A stretch of 64,000 nucleotides of DNA from an uncultured Dehalococcoidia bacterium (GTDB taxonomy: Bacteria > Chloroflexota > Dehalococcoidia > Lucifugimonadales > Lucifugimonadaceae): positions 1,302,001 through 1,366,000 of the forward strand of contig OY282385.1 of the NCBI GenBank assembly GCA_958295935.1, in the 5' to 3' direction. Below are positions 9,801-24,800 of the stretch, one piece after another. The notes under the pieces were generated by a model. It made no database searches. It was not told the DNA's origin and worked only from the letters and a program-made list of their open reading frames with translations. The position numbers and the translations under genes were made by a program. Position 1 is the stretch's first letter; each line of letters starts with the position of its first letter.

Positions 9801-12800
9801 TATCGTGATGGTGAACGTCAGCTCCACCGCGTCCCCGTCCCCGTCCGCCGCCTTCCACGTGTAGGTCGTCGCGGTCTGGTGGCCGGTCGGCGTACCGCTC
9901 ACTTCGTGGATGGCGTTCTTGGACACGCCGGCGGGCAATGAAGGGCTGAGCGTGTACGTCACCGGGGTGTCCCCGCCACTCGCCGTCGGCAGAGTGAACG
10001 CGGTTATCGCCTGGTTCTGCGTCCACGTCTTGTCCGATATGGTCGTCGAGCCGAACGACGGAATCCCGTCAACCGCTATGTCGAACGTCAGGCTTGCCGT
10101 GTCCCCGTCCGCGTCCTCCGCAGTCCACGTGTATTCCGTGCTCGCCAGCTTCACGCTTGGCGTGCCGCTCACGCGGTGGCTGGCGTTCTTCGTTACGCCC
10201 GCGGGCAGCGCCGGGCTCAGCGTGTACGTCAACGAGCCGTCCCCACCAGTTGCGGTCGGCAGCGTGAACGCCGTTATCGCCTGACGCTGCGTCCATGACT
10301 TGTCCGAGATGGTCGACGAGCCGAACGATGGCGCCAGGTCCTCGGCTATCGTGATCGTGAACGTCAGCTCCACCGCGTCCCCGTCCGCGTCCTCCGCCTT
10401 CCACGTGTAGGTCGTCGCGGTCTGGTGACCCGTCGGCGTGCCTGTCACCAAGTGGCTGGCGTTCTTCGTCACGCCCGCGGGCAGCGACGGGCTCAGTGTG
10501 TAGCTCAGCGAGCCGTCCCCGCCGCTCGCCGTCGGCAGCGTGAACGAACTTATCGCCTGACGCTGCGTCCACGTCTTATTCCCGATGGTCGTCGAGAATG
10601 ACGGCACGCCGTCAATCGCGATGTCGAACGTCAGGCTCGCCGTGTCCCCGTCCGCGTCCTCCGCAGTCCACGTGTATTCCGTGCTCGCCAGCTTCACGCT
10701 TGGCGTGCCGCTCACGCGGTGGCTCGCGTTCTTGCTCACGCCCGCCGGCAGCGCCGGGCTCAGCGTGTACGTCAACGAGCCGTCCCCGCCGGTTGCGGTA
10801 GGCAGCGTGAACGCGGTTATCGCCTGACGCTGCGTCCATGACTTGTCCGAGATGGTCGACGAACCGAACGTCGGCGCCAGGTCCTCGGCTATCGTGATGG
10901 TGAAGGTCAGCTGTGTCGTATCCCCGTCCGCGTCCTCCGCCTTCCACGTGTAGGTAGTCGCGGTCTGGTGACCCGTAGGCGTGCCGCTCACGCGGTGGCT
11001 GGCGTTCTTCGTCACGCCTGCGGGTAACGACGGGCTAAGCGTGTAGGTCAACGAGCCGTCCCCGCCGCTCGCCGTCGGCAGCGTGAATCCCGTGATCGCC
11101 TTGTTCTGCGTCCACGTCTTGTTCCCGATGGTCGTCGAGAATGACGGAACGCCGTCGATCGCGATGTCGAACGTCAGGCTTGCCGTGTCCCCGTCCGCGT
11201 CCTCCGCAGTCCACGTGTATTCCGTGCTCGCCAGCTTCACGCTTGGCGTGCCGCTAACTTGGCGCGTCGTGAGATTCAGCGTTACGCCCGCGGGCAGCGC
11301 CGGGCTGATGCTGTACCTCAGGGTCCCGTCGCCATCGGTGGCCGTGGGCAGGGTGAACGCGGTTATCGCCTGACGCTGCGTCCACGACTTGTCGGCGATG
11401 GTCTCGGAACCGAAGGTCGGCACGCCGTCAACTGTGATGTAGAAGAAGGTCCCCATACTGTTCTCTACGTCGGATGCGCTCCACGTGTATCGAGTCCGGG
11501 ACATCTTCCCGCTGGGAGTGCCGCTAATCTCGATCCTATCGTCGGAGGTGGTTGCCAACCTCACGCCCGCTGGCAGCGCCGGGCTCAACGTGTAGGTCAC
11601 CGAGCCCCTCCCGCCGGTTGCCAGCGGGAGATCGAACGCGGTTATCGCCTGACGCTGCGTCCAAGACTTGTCATCTATCGTGCCCGGGAAGTCCAGGGGT
11701 TCATTCGTATCCGGCGTCTTGCGCTTAGCCCTAGGATCAGGAAGCGTATCTGCGACCACGTCTATGTAGAACTGGAGGCTCGCGGTGTCGCCGTCCCCGT
11801 CCGTCGCCGTCCACGTGTACCGGAGCTTCAACCCGTAGTTGGCCGGCGTACCATTCACGCGGTGGGGAGTCGAGGTCGCGCCTAGGACTAAGTCGTCGGG
11901 CAGCGCCGGGCTGAGGGTGTACGTCAGCGACCCATCGCCGCCGAACGCATCCGGCAGGTCGAAGGGAGTTATTTCAACGCCCTTCCTCAAGTACCTGTTG
12001 GCTATGACCTGCGAGCCGAAGCTCGGTACGCCGTCAAACTCAACGTCGAACGTCAGGCTCGCCGTGTCACCGTCCGCGTCCTCCACAGTCCACGTGTACT
12101 CCGTGATGGCGTCCGCCAGCGCCCCGCTCGGCGTGCCGCTCACCGCGCTGACCGCGGGGGTCGTGGTCGCGCCGCGGACTACGCCAGTGGGCAGCGCCGG
12201 GCTGAGGGTGTACCTCAACTCGCCGTCCCCGCCGGTTGCCTTAGGCAGCGTGAACGCGGTTATCGGGTCGTACTGCCTCCAGGACTGGTCGGCTATCGTC
12301 TCCGCCCCGAACGTCGGCTCCAGGTCCTCCGCTATCGTTATCGTGAAGGTCAGCTCAGCCGCATCCCCGTCCCCGTCCGTAGCCTTCCACGTGTAGCTGG
12401 CCGCCGCCTGATACCCCGTCGGCGTGCCGCTCACGGCGTATGGGGTAGTGGTGGCTACGCCGTCGGGCAGCGACGGGCTCAGCGTGTACGTCAACGAACC
12501 GTCCCCGCCGCTCGCCGTCGGAAGCGTGAACGCCGCTATAGCCTTGTTCTGCGTCCACGTCTTGTCGGATATGGTCTGCGAGCCGAACGTCGGCACCCCG
12601 TCAACCGCGATGTCGAACGTCAGGCTTGCCGTGTCACCGTCACCGTCCGTAGCCGTCCACGTGTACTCCGTGCTCGCCTGCTTCACGCTCGGCGTGCCGC
12701 TCACCGCGAACGTGGAAGTGGCGGAGCGGGTTACGCCAGCGGGCAGAGCGGGGCTCAGCGTGTACGTCAACTCGCCGTCCCCGCCGTCTGCAGTCGGCAG

Positions 12801-15800
12801 CGTGAACGAAGTTATCGCCTGGCGCTGCGTCCACGTCTTGTCGGAGATGGTCGTCGAGCCAAAGGTCGGTACGCCGTCAACCGCGATGTCGAACGTCAGG
12901 CTTGCCGAGTCACCGTCAACGTCCGTAGCCGTCCACGTGTACTCCGTGCTTGCCAGCTTCACGCTAGGCGTACCGCTCACGCGGTAGGGGGTCGTGGTCG
13001 CGCGCGTCACCCCCGCCGGCAGCGCCGGGCTCAGCGTGTACGTCAACTCGCCGTCCCCGCCGCTCGCCTGTGGAAGCGTGAACGAAGTTATCGCCTGGCG
13101 CTGCGTCCACGTCTTGTCGGAAATGGTCGTAGAGAACGTCGGCGCCAGATCCTCGGCTATCGTGATCGTGAAGGTCAGCTCCGCCGCGTCCCCGTCCCCG
13201 TCCTCCGCCTTCCACGTGTAGGTCGTCGCGGTCTGGTGGCCGGTCGGCGTGCCGCTCACCTCGTGGCTGGCGTTCTTGCTCACACCCGCGGGCAGTGTGG
13301 GGCTGATGCTGTACGTCAGCGTCCCGTCCCCGCCGCTCGCCGTCGGCAGCGTGAACGAACTTATCGCCTGGCGCTGCGTCCACGTCTTGTTCCCGATGGT
13401 AGCCGCCCCGAACGTCGGCGCCAGATCCTCGGCTATCGTGATCGTGAAGGTCAGCTCCGCCGCGTCACCGTCCCCGTCCTCCGCCTTCCACGTGTAGGTC
13501 GTCGCGGACTGATACCCCGTAGGCGTGCCGCTCACCCGGTGGTTGTCATCCTTGCTCACACCCGCGGGCAACGACGGGCTGATGCTGTACGTCAGCGTCC
13601 CGTCCCCGCCGCTCGCCGTCGGCAGCGTGAAGCCCGTGATCGCCTGGCGCTGCGTCCACGACTTGTCCCCGATGGTCTGCGACCCGAACGACGGCGCCAG
13701 ATCCTCGGCTATCGTGATCGTGAACGTCAGCTCCGCCGCGTCCCCGTCGTCGTCCTCCGCCTTCCACGTGTAGGTCGTCGCGGTCTGGTGGCCGGTCGGC
13801 GTGCCGCTCACCTCGTGGCTGGCGTTCTTGCTCACACCCGCGGGCAACGACGGGCTGATGCTGTACGTCAGCGTCCCGTCCCCGCCGCTCGCGGTCGGAA
13901 GCGTGAACGCCGTTATCGCCTGGCGCTGCGTCCATGACTTGTCGGAAATGGTCGTAGAGAACGACGGCGCCAGATCCTCGGCTATCGTGATCGTGAAGGT
14001 CAGCTCCGCCGCGTCCCCGTCGTCGTCCTCCACCTTCCACGTGTAGGTCGTCGCGGTCTGGTGGCCCGTAGGCGTGCCGCTCACCCGGTGGCTCGCGTCC
14101 TTCGTCACACCCGCGGGCAGCGCCGGGCTGATGCTGTACGTCAACGAGCCGTCACCGCCGCTCGCCTGTGGAAGCGTGAACGCCGTTATCGCCTGGCGCT
14201 GCGTCCATGACTTGTCGGAAATGGTCGTAGAGAACGTCGGCGCCAGATCCTCGGCTATCGTGATCGCGAAGGTCAGCTCCGCCGCGTCCCCGTCCCCGTC
14301 CTCCGCCTTCCACGTGTAGGTCGTCGCGGTCTGGTGGCCGGTCGGCGTGCCGCTCACCTCGTGGCTGGCGTTCTTGCTCACACCCGCGGGCAGTGTGGGG
14401 CTGATGCTGTACGTCAGCGTCCCGTCTCCGCCGCTCGCCGTCGGCAGCGTGAACGCGGTTATCGGCTGATGCTGCGTCCATGACTTGTCGGAAATGGTCT
14501 GCGAGAACGTCGGCGCCAGGTCCGTCGCTATGGTGATCGTGAAGGTCAGCTCCGCCGCGTCCCCGTCGTCGTCCTCCGCCTTCCACGTGTAGGTCGTCGC
14601 GGACTGATACCCCGTCGGCGTGCCACTCACCCGGTGGTTGTCATCCTTGCTCACACCCGCGGGCAGCGCCGGGCTGAGCGTGTACGTCAGCGTCCCGTCC
14701 CCGCCGCTCGCCGTCGGCAGCGTGAACGAACTTATCGCCTGACGCTGCGTCCACGTCTTGTTCCCTATGGTCGCAGAGAACGACGGCGCCAGATCCTCGG
14801 CTATCGTGATCGTGAAGGTCAGCTCCGCCGCGTCCCCGTCGCCGTCCTCCGCCTTCCACGTGTAGGTAGTCGCGGTCTGGTGGCCCGTAGGCGTGCCACT
14901 CACCTCGTGGCTGGCGTTCTTGCTCACACCCGCGGGCAGCGCCGGGCTGATGCTGTACGTCAGCGGAGCGTCCCCGCCGTTCGCAGTCGGCAGTGTGAAC
15001 GAACTTATCGCCTGGCGCTGCGTCCATGACTTGTCGGAAATGGTCGTAGAGAACGTCGGCGCCAGATCCTCGGCTATCGTGATCGTGAAGGTCAGCTCCG
15101 CCGCGTCTCCGTCGTCGTCCTCCGCCTTCCACGTGTAGGTCGTCGCGGTCTGGTGGCCCGTAGGCGTGCCGCTCACCTCGTGACTCGCGTTCTTCGTCAC
15201 CCCCGCGGGCAGCGACGGGCTGATGCTGTACCTCAGCGTCCCGTCCCCGCCGCTCGCCGTCGGCAGCGTGAACGAACTTATCGCCTGACGCTGCGTCCAC
15301 GACTTGTCGGCGATGGTCTGCGAGAACGTCGGCGCCAGATCCTCGGCTATCGTGATCGTGAAGGTCAGCTGCGCCGTGTCACCGTCGTCGTCCTCCGCCT
15401 TCCACGTGTAGGTCGTCGCGGTCTGGTGGCCCGTTGGCGTGCCGCTCACCTCGTGGCTGGCGTTCTTGCTCACACCCGCGGGCAGTGTGGGGCTGATGCT
15501 GTACGTCAGCGTCCCATCCCCGCCGCTCGCAGTCGGCAGCGTGAACGCCGTTATCGCCTGGCGCTGCGTCCATGACTTGTCGGAAATGGTCTGCGAGAAC
15601 GTCGGCGCCAGGTCCTCGGCTATCGTGATCGTGAAGGTCAGCTCCGCCGTGTCCCCGTCGTCGTCCTCCGCCTTCCACGTGTAGGTCGTCGCGATCTGGT
15701 GGCCCGTAGGCGTGCCGCTCACCTCGTGGCTCGCGTTCTTCGTCACACCCGCGGGCAGCGCCGGGCTGATGCTGTACGTCAGCGTCCCGTCCCCGCCGTT

Positions 15801-18800
15801 CGCAGTCGGCAGCGTGAACGCCGTTATCGCCTGGCGCTGCGTCCACGTCTTGTCCGAGATGGTCTGCGAGAACGACGGCGCCAGATCCTCGGCTATCGTG
15901 ATCGTGAAGGTCAGCTCCGCCGCGTCACCGTCGTCGTCCTCCGCCTTCCACGTGTAGGTCGTCGCGGACTGGTGGCCCGTCGGCGTGCCGCTCACCTCGT
16001 GGCTCGCGTTCTTCGTCACCCCCGCCGGCAGCGCCGGGCTGATGCTGTACGTCAGCGTCCCGTCCCCGCCGCTCGCCGTCGGCAGCGTGAACGCCGTTAT
16101 CGCCTGGCGCTGCGTCCATGACTTGTCGGAAATGGTCTGCGAGAACGTCGGCGCCAGATCCTCGGCTATCGTGATCGTGAAGGTCAGCTCCGCCGCGTCC
16201 CCGTCCCCGTCCTCCGCCTTCCACGTGTAGGTCGTCGCGGACTGATACCCCGTAGGCGTGCCGCTCACCCGGTGGTTGTCATCCTTGCTCACACCCGCGG
16301 GCAGTGTGGGGCTGATGCTGTACGTCAGCGTCCCGTCCCCGCCATTCGCAGTCGGCAGCGTGAACGCGGTTATCGCCTGACGCTGCGTCCACGTCTTGTT
16401 CCCGATGGTCGCAGAGAACGTAGGCGCCAGATCCTCGGCTATCGTGATCGTGAAGGTCAGCTCCGCCGTGTCCCCGTCGTCGTCCTCCGCCTTCCACGTG
16501 TAGGTCGTCGCGGTCTGATGGCCGGTCGGCGTACCGTTCACCCGGTGGCTCGCGTTCTTCGTTACCCCCGCCGGCAGCGCCGGGCTGAGCGTGTAGGTCA
16601 GCGATCCGTCCCCGCCGGTCGCAGTAGGCAGCGTGAACGAACTTATCGCCTGGCGCTGCGTCCACGACTTGTCCCCGATGGTCTGCAACCCGAACGTCGG
16701 CGTTTTATCCGCCGTTATCGTTATCGTGAACGTCAGCTGCGCCGCGTCCCCGTCCCCGTCCGTCGCCTTCCAAGTGTAGGTAGTCGCGGCCTGATACTCC
16801 GTAGGCGTGCCTGTCACCCGGTGGCTCGCGTTCTTGCTCACCCCCGCGGGCAGCGACGGGCTGAGCGTGTACGTCAGCGTCCCGTCCCCGCCGCTCGCAG
16901 CAGGCAGCGTGAACGCGGTTATCGCCTGGCGCTGCGTCCACGTCCTGTCGGAAATGGTCGTAGAGAACGACGGCACCCCGTCAACCGCTATGTCGAACGT
17001 CAGGCTTGCCTTGTCTCCGTCCCCGTCCTCCGCGGTCCACGTGTACTCCGTGCTCGTCATCTTCACGCTCGGCGTGCCGCTCACCTCGTGGCTCGCGTTC
17101 TTGCTCACCCCCGCGGGCAGCGCCGGGCTGAGCGTGTACGTCAACGATCCGTCACCGCCGCTCGCAGTCGGAAGCGTGAAGCCCGTGATCGCCTGGCGCT
17201 GTGTCCATGACTTGTCCGAGATGGTCGCCGAGCCGAACGACGGGATGCCGTCAACCGCGATGTCGAACGTCAGGCTTGCCTTGTCCCCGTCCCCGTCCGT
17301 AGCGGTCCACGTGTACTCCGTGCTCGCCATCTTCACGCTCGGCGTGCCGCTCACCTCGTGGCTCGCGTTCTTAGTTACGCCGTTGGGCAGCGCCGGGCTG
17401 AGCGTGTAGGTCAACGATCCGTCCCCGCCGCTCGCCGTCGGAAGCGTGAAGCCCGTGATCGCCTGGCGCTGAGTCCAAGACTTGTCCGAAATGGTCGCCG
17501 AGCCGAAGGTCGGGATGCCGTCAACCGCGATGTCGAACGTCAGGCTTGCCGTATCTCCGTCCGCGTCCTCCGCGGTCCACGTGTACTCCGTGCTCGTCAG
17601 CTTCACGCTAGGCGTACCGCTCACCTCGTGGCTCGCGTTCTTCGTTACGCCGCTGGGCAGCGCGGGGCTGAGCGTGTACGTCAACGATCCGTCACCGCCG
17701 CTCGCGGTCGGTAGCGTGAACGAACTTATCGCCTGGCGCTGTGTCCAGGACTTGTCGGAGATGGTCGTTGCCCCGAAGGTCGGGATGCCGTCAACCGCGA
17801 TGTCGAACGTCAGGCTTGCCTTGTCCCCGTCCCCGTCCGTCGCCGTCCACGTGTAGGTCGTCGCTGTCTGGTGGCCCGTAGGCGTGCCGCTCACCTCGTG
17901 GCTCGCGTTCTTCGTTACCCCCGCCGGCAACGCCGGGCTGAGCGTGTACGTCAACGATCCGTCCCCGCCGCTCGCCGTCGGAAGCGTGAACGAACTTACC
18001 GCCTGGCGCTGTGTCCAAGACTTGTCGGAAATGGTCTGCGACCCGAACGTCGGGATGCCGTCAACCGCGATGTCGAACGTCAGGCTCGCCGTGTCCCCGT
18101 CCCCGTCCTCCGCGGTCCACGTGTACTCCGTGCTCGTCAGCTTCACGCTCGGCGTGCCGCTCACCACGCGCGTCGTGAGGTTCCGCGTTACCCCCGCCGG
18201 CAATGCCGGGCTGAGGCTGTAGGTCAACGAGCCGTCCCCGCCGCTCGCCGTGGGCAGCGTGAACGAACTTATCGCCTGGCGCTGCGTCCATGACTTGTCT
18301 GAAATGGTCGCCGAGCCGAATGTCGGTACGCCGTCAACCGCGATGTCGAACGTCAGGCTCGCCGTGTCCCCGTCCGCGTCCTCCGCCGTCCACGTGTACT
18401 CCGTGCTCGTCAGCTTCACGCTCGGCGTGCCGCTCACCTCGTGGCTCGCGTTCTTGCTCACCCCCGCCGGTAGCGACGGGCTGAGCGTGTAGGTCAACGA
18501 TCCGTCCCCGCCGTTCGCGGTCGGAAGCGTGAACGAACTTATCGCCTGGCGCTGTGTCCAAGACTTGTCCGATATGGTCTGCGAGCCGAACGTCGGGATG
18601 CCGTCAACCGCGATGTCGAACGTCAGGCTTGCCTTGTCCCCGTCCCCGTCCGTAGCGGTCCACGTGTACTCCGTGCTCGCCAGCTTCACGCTCGGCGTGC
18701 CGCTCACCACGCGCGTCGTGGAATCCCGCGTTACGCCGGTCGGCAGCGCCGGGCTGAGCGTGTAGGTCAGCGAGCCGTCCCCGCCGCTCGCGGTCGGAAG

Positions 18801-21800
18801 CGTGAACGAACTTATCGCCTGGCGCTGTGTCCAAGACTTGTCTGAGATGGTCGCCGAGCCGAACGTCGGCACCCCGTCAACCGCTATGTCGAACGTCAGG
18901 CTCGCCGTATCCCCGTCCGCGTCCTCCGCCGTCCACGTGTACTCCGTGCTCGCCATCTTCCCGCTCGGCGTGCCGCTCACCTCGTGGCTCGCGTTCTTCG
19001 TTACGCCGCTGGGCAGCGCCGGGCTGAGCGTGTACGTCAACGAGCCGTCCCCGCCGTTCGCCGTGGGCAGCGTGAACGAACTTATCGCCTGGCGCTGTGT
19101 CCATGACTTGTCCCCGATGGTCGTCGAGAACGACGGCGCGAGGTCCTCCGCTATCGTTATCGTGAAGGTCAGCTCCGCCTCGTCCCCGTCCCCGTCCGTC
19201 GCCTTCCACGTATAGATCGCCTCGGCCTGGTACCCCGTCGGCGTGCCGCTCGCCGCGAACGTCGTTGTCGTGGCTACGCCCGCGGGAAGCGCCGGGCTGA
19301 GCGTGTACTTCAGCGTCCCGTCGCCGCCGCTCGCCGACGGCAGCGTGAACGAACTTATCGCCTTGTTCTGCGTCCAAGACTTGTCCGAGATGGTCTGCGA
19401 GCCGAAGGTCGGGATGCCGTCAACGGCCACGTCGAACGTCAGGCTCGCCGTGTCCCCGTCCCCGTCCGTCGCGGTCCACGTGTACTCCGTGCTCGCCATC
19501 TTCCCGCTCGGCGTGCCGCTCACCACACGCGTCGCGGCATCCCGCGTCACCCCCGCCGGCAGCGCCGGGCTGAGCGCGTACGTCACTGATCCGTCCCCGC
19601 CGCTCGCAGTCGGAAGCGTGAACGAACTTATCGCCTGGCGCTGAGTCCAAGACTTGTCCGAGATGGTCTGCGAGCCGAACGACGGCACGCCGTCAATCGC
19701 GATGTCGAACGTCAGGCTCGCCGTGTCCCCGTCCGGGTCCCGTACGGTCCACGTGTACTCCGTGCTCGTCAGCTTCACGCTCGGCGTGCCGCTCACCTCA
19801 TGGTTGGCGTTCTTCGTCACCCCCGCGGGCAGCGCCGGGCTGAGCGTGTACGTCAGCGGAGTGTCCCCGCCGTCTGCCGCGGGCAGCGTGAAGCCCGTTA
19901 TCTGGTCATACTGCCGCCACGACTTGTCGGCGATGGTCGTCGAGCCGAACGTCGGGATGCCGTCAACCGTGATGTAGAACGTCAGGCTCGCCGTGTCTCC
20001 GTCGCTGTCCTCCACCTTCCACGTGTACTGCGTCCGCGCCATGGAGACGGTTGGCGTACCGATGATGGTTTTCTTGGCCTCGGGCAGTATTCCCATCAAG
20101 GCGGGTCTCGGAGGCGTGCTGGTTGCGCCGCTGGGAAGAGCCGGAGAGAGCGTGTAGGTGAGCTCACCGTCGCCGCCGTGAGCGCCGGGGAGAACGACCT
20201 CGCTTATCGCCTGGCGCTGCGTCCAAGACTGGTCGTGGACGCGGATGGTATGGAAGGCCGGCACTCCGTCAATCGCGATGGTGAAGGTCAGTCTTGCCGT
20301 ATCTCCGTCCGCGTCCCGCGCAATCCACGTGTAGGTCGTCGCGGCCAGCTTCACGCTCGGCGTACCGCTGACCTCGTGGCTGGCGTTCTTCGTCACGCCC
20401 GCGGGCAGCGCCGGTCTGATCCTGTACGTCAGCGGAGCGTCCCCGCCGCTCGCAGTCGGAAGCGTGAATCCGGTTATCTGGTCATATTGCTTCCACGCCT
20501 TGTCGGCGATGGTCTGCGCCCCGAACGACGGGAACAGGTCCTCCGCTATCGTTATCGTGAACGTCAGCTCCGCCGTGTCCCCGTCCCCGTCCGTCGCCTT
20601 CCACGTATAGATCGCCTCGGCCTGGTACCCGGTCGGCGTGCCGCTCACCACGCGCGTCGCGGCATCCCGCGTCACCCCCGCCGGCAATGCCGGGCTGATG
20701 CTGTAGGTCAGCGTACCGTCCCCGCCGTTCGCCGACGGCAGCGTGAACGCGGCTATCCCCTGCCGCTGCGTCCACGACTTGTCCGAGATGGTCGTCGAGC
20801 CGAACGTCGGGATGCCGTCAACCTCGACGTCGAACGTCAGGCTCGCCTTATCCCCGTCCCCGTCCGTCGCGGTCCACGTGTACTCCGTGCTCGTCAGCTT
20901 CACGCTCGGCGTGCCGCTCACCTCGCGCGTCGTGAGGTTCAGGGTTACGCCGTTGGGCAGCGCCGGGCTGAGCGCGTACGTCAGCGTACCGTCCCCGCCG
21001 CTCGCGGTCGGAAGCGTGAACGAACTTATCGCCTGCCGCTGCGTCCATGACTTGTCCGAGATGGTCGTCGAGCCGAACGTAGGCACCCCGTCAACCGCGA
21101 TGTCGAACGTCAGGCTCGCCGTGTCCCCGTCCCCGTCCGTCGCGGTCCACGTGTACTCCGTGCTCGCCATCTTCACGCTAGGCGTGCCGCTCACCTGGTG
21201 GCTGGCGTTCTTCGTCACCCCCGCGGGCAGCGCCGGGCTGAGCGCGTACGTTAGCGTCCCGTCCCCGCCGCTCGCCGTCGGCAGCGTGAACGAACTTATC
21301 GCCTGGCGCTGCGTCCATGACTTGTCCGAGATGGTCGTCGAGAACGACGGCACCCCGTCAATCGCGATGTCGAACGTCAGGCTCGCGGTGTCCCCGTCCG
21401 CGTCCGTCGCGGTCCACGTGTACTCCGTGCTCGCCAGCTTCACGCTAGGCGTACCGCTCACCTCGTGGCTCGCGTTCTTCGTCACCCCGGCCGGCAGCGC
21501 CGGGCTGATGCTGTACGTCAGCGAGCCGTCCCCGCCGGTCGCGGTCGGCAGCGTGAACCCGGCTATCCCGTCGTACTGCCGCCACGCCTTGTCCGATATG
21601 GTCTGCGACCCGAACGACGGCGCCAGGTCCTCGGCTATCGTTATCGTGAACGCCAGCTCCGCCGCGTCCCCGTCTGCGTCCGTAGCCGTCCACGTATAGA
21701 TCGCCTCGGCCTGATACCCGGTCGGCGTGCCGCTCACCGCGAACGTCGTAGTGGTCGCTACGCCCGCGGGAAGCGCCGGGCTAAGCGTGTACGTCAGCGT

Positions 21801-24800
21801 CCCGTCCCCGCCGGTCGCAGCAGGCAGCGTGAACCCGGTTATCGCCTGGCGCTGCGTCCACGTCTTGTCCGATATGGTCTGCGATCCGAACGACGGCGCC
21901 AGGTCCTCCGCTATCGCTATCGTGAACGTCAGCTCCGCCTCGTCCCCGTCCGCGTCCGTAGCCGTCCAAGTGTAGGTCGTCGCGCCCTGATACCCGGTCG
22001 GCGTGCCGCTCACCGCGAACGCCGTTGTGGTTGCCACGCCTGCGGGCAGCGCCGGGCTGAGGCTGTAGGTCAGGTCGCCGTTGCCGCTTGTGGCCTCCGG
22101 CAGCGTGAACCCGGTGATCGCCTGCCGCTGCGTCCACGTCTTGTCCGATATGGTCTGCGAGCCGAAGGTCGGCTCCACGTCCTCGTATATGGTCACGAAG
22201 AACCGGATTCTCGCCCTGTCGCCGTCCTCGTCCGTCACCATCCAATCGAACGGCCGTTTGGTTATGTGGAACGGCGACGCTCCGGTCACCCGGTGGCTGT
22301 CGCTAATATCCATTCCGGGGGGCAGCCCCGGTTCCATCATGTAGGTCAGCGTCCCGTTGCCGCCGGTGGCGCTGGGCAGGGTGAACGGGGTCACGTCCAC
22401 GTTCTGCGTCCAGAACTGCTCGGGGATGGTCTGGTCGCCGAAGCTCGGCTCGCTGTCCACGCTGATGGAGAACTGCAGCGACGCCGTGTCCCCGTACTCG
22501 TCGGTAACGGTCCAGGTGTACTGCGTGCTGGACATCGCGGGCGTCGGCGTCCCGCTCACCGCGAACGTGGACGTGGCGGTCACGCCGTCCGGCAGCGCGG
22601 GCGACAGCGTGTAGCTCAGCGTCCCGTAGCCGCCGGTCGCGGCCGGCAGGTCGAACGGCGATATCGGCAGGTTCTGCGCCCAGTCCTTGTTCGCTATGGT
22701 CTGGCTGCCGAAGCTGGGCGGCACGCCGACCGCGATGTCGAACGTGAGGCTGCCCGTGTCCCCGTCCGCGTCCGTCGCCGTCCAGGTATACAGCGTGCTC
22801 GTCGCGGCGGCGGTGGGCGTGCCGCTCACCGCGCGCGTGTCCGCGTCCAGCGTTACGCCCGCGGGCAGGGCGGGCGTCAGCGCGTAGGTCAGCGCCCCGT
22901 CGCCGCTGTTCGCCTCCGGCAGGGTGAACCCCGGTATCTGCTTGCCGCGAACCCAGCGCTTGTTCTCTATCAGCCCGCTGAAGTAGGGCATCAGGTCCGG
23001 GGCTACGGTGATGTAGAAGGACAGGACCGCGCTGTCCGCGTCTGGCGCGGCCGCCGTCCAGGTGTACAGGGTCCGCGGCATGGCTTCGGTGGGCGTGCCG
23101 CTGATTTGACCGGCGCCAATCTCGGGTAGGATTCTCAGCTGGTTGCGGGTAGTCGTTGCGAGGGTTAAGCCGGCGGGAAGGGCCGGGGAGAGCGTGTATT
23201 GGACCTTGCTATCGTAGTACCTGTCCGGGTCTCCACTATCGAATCCTGGGCCTTCCACAGTGGGGAGGAAGATACGGGTTTCGTACCAGATGTTCCCACT
23301 AAATATCTCGGGATTGGGTGTTTGCCAGTCCTCTGGCTGGGTGGGTAGTACCTGCTTGTTCTGCAACCAGCTCTGGTCGGCAATCGTCTTGGTGCCGAAG
23401 AAGGGCAAGTTGACGCCGGCGTGATCAGTGGTGACGTGGAAGGTCACCGATGCCGTCTCGCCGTCGGCGTCGGTGGCCGTCCAGGTGTACATGGTCCGCG
23501 CCCTGGCGCCGGTGGGAACGCCGCTCACGGTGTAGGGAGTCGTGGTTGCGATGGTTACGCCGCGCTGGAAAGGCGGGATGATGGTGTAGGTGAGCGCGCC
23601 GTCGCCGCTGGTGGCCGTGGGCAGCGTGAACTCGGTTATCGGCCCGGCCCTGAGCCAGGTCTGGTCGGCGACCGTTTGGGAGCCGAAGGTTGGGACCGCG
23701 CTTTGGCCTATGGTGATGCCGAAGCTGACGCTGCCCCGCACGCCGTGGGCGTCCCGGGCGGTCAGGGTGTAGACGGTCCGCGCCGCCACCGCCCTCGCCG
23801 TCCCCGATATGACCCGGCTGACGTTGTTGAAGGACATCCCCGCGGGCAGCGCCGGCGTCAGGGAGTAGGTGAGGCTGCCGCGCCCGCCCACGGCCTCCGG
23901 CAGCGTGTGGGATACCGCTCGGTTGACGTACCAGTTCTTGTCCGCAATGGGGGCGAAGGTGGGCACGGTGATGACGTGACCGTCCACCCGGTGGCCTGCG
24001 GCGTCGGTTATCGCGTGGCTGCCCAGCCCCAGGTTGGCGTTGACCCCGCTGCGGCTTTGGATTGTCCCGCCGTTGAGGTTCAGGGCGCCCGCGCCGACGG
24101 AGACGCCGTTCGGGTCACTGTCGCCCGTCCGCACCTGGTAGCGGAAGGTGATCGAGCGGTCGTCCGTCCGGTGGTACGCCGCGGTCGTCGTCGCGCCGTC
24201 CAGGGTGAGGGTCAGCTGCGGCGAGCCGGTTACGGCCATCCGCTTGTGGAACGACACCTCCACGTATATTGCCTCGCCCGCGCCGTAGGCGCCGGCCAAC
24301 GGGGTGGACGTGATGGCGGCCCCGGTAACGTTGGGGGGGCGGTTCTGCGCGCCGTCCACCTTGTGGGCGGCGAAGGGCGTCGTCGCGCCGTTGCCGACGT
24401 TGGCCGCCGTGTTGTTGCGCCGCGTCGTAATCCTCGCGCCGTTCAGAGACATGGCGTTGGCCGGAAGGCTAATCCCGTCCGTGTCCACGTCGCTCGACTG
24501 CACCAGGTACCGGAAGCTCAGGATAGTGCCGTTGCTGCCGACGTAGCTTGCGGTGCGGGTGTTGCCGCCGATTGTGAGCGACAGCCGCGGGCTGCCCGCA
24601 ACGTTGACCTGCTCGTCGAAGACGACCCCCACCCGGATATATTCGTCCGCGTCGTAGCCTGCGGCAGCGTTGGGTTGGCTCTGCACTGTGGCATACCGGG
24701 TGTAGGCCGGGGCCTGCCCTCTCTTGAGTATGGCGTGGCGGCTGTTTTCGGGCACCGCGGCGTGGGTGAGGACGACCGGGTTGCCGACCGCCCGGCTGCC

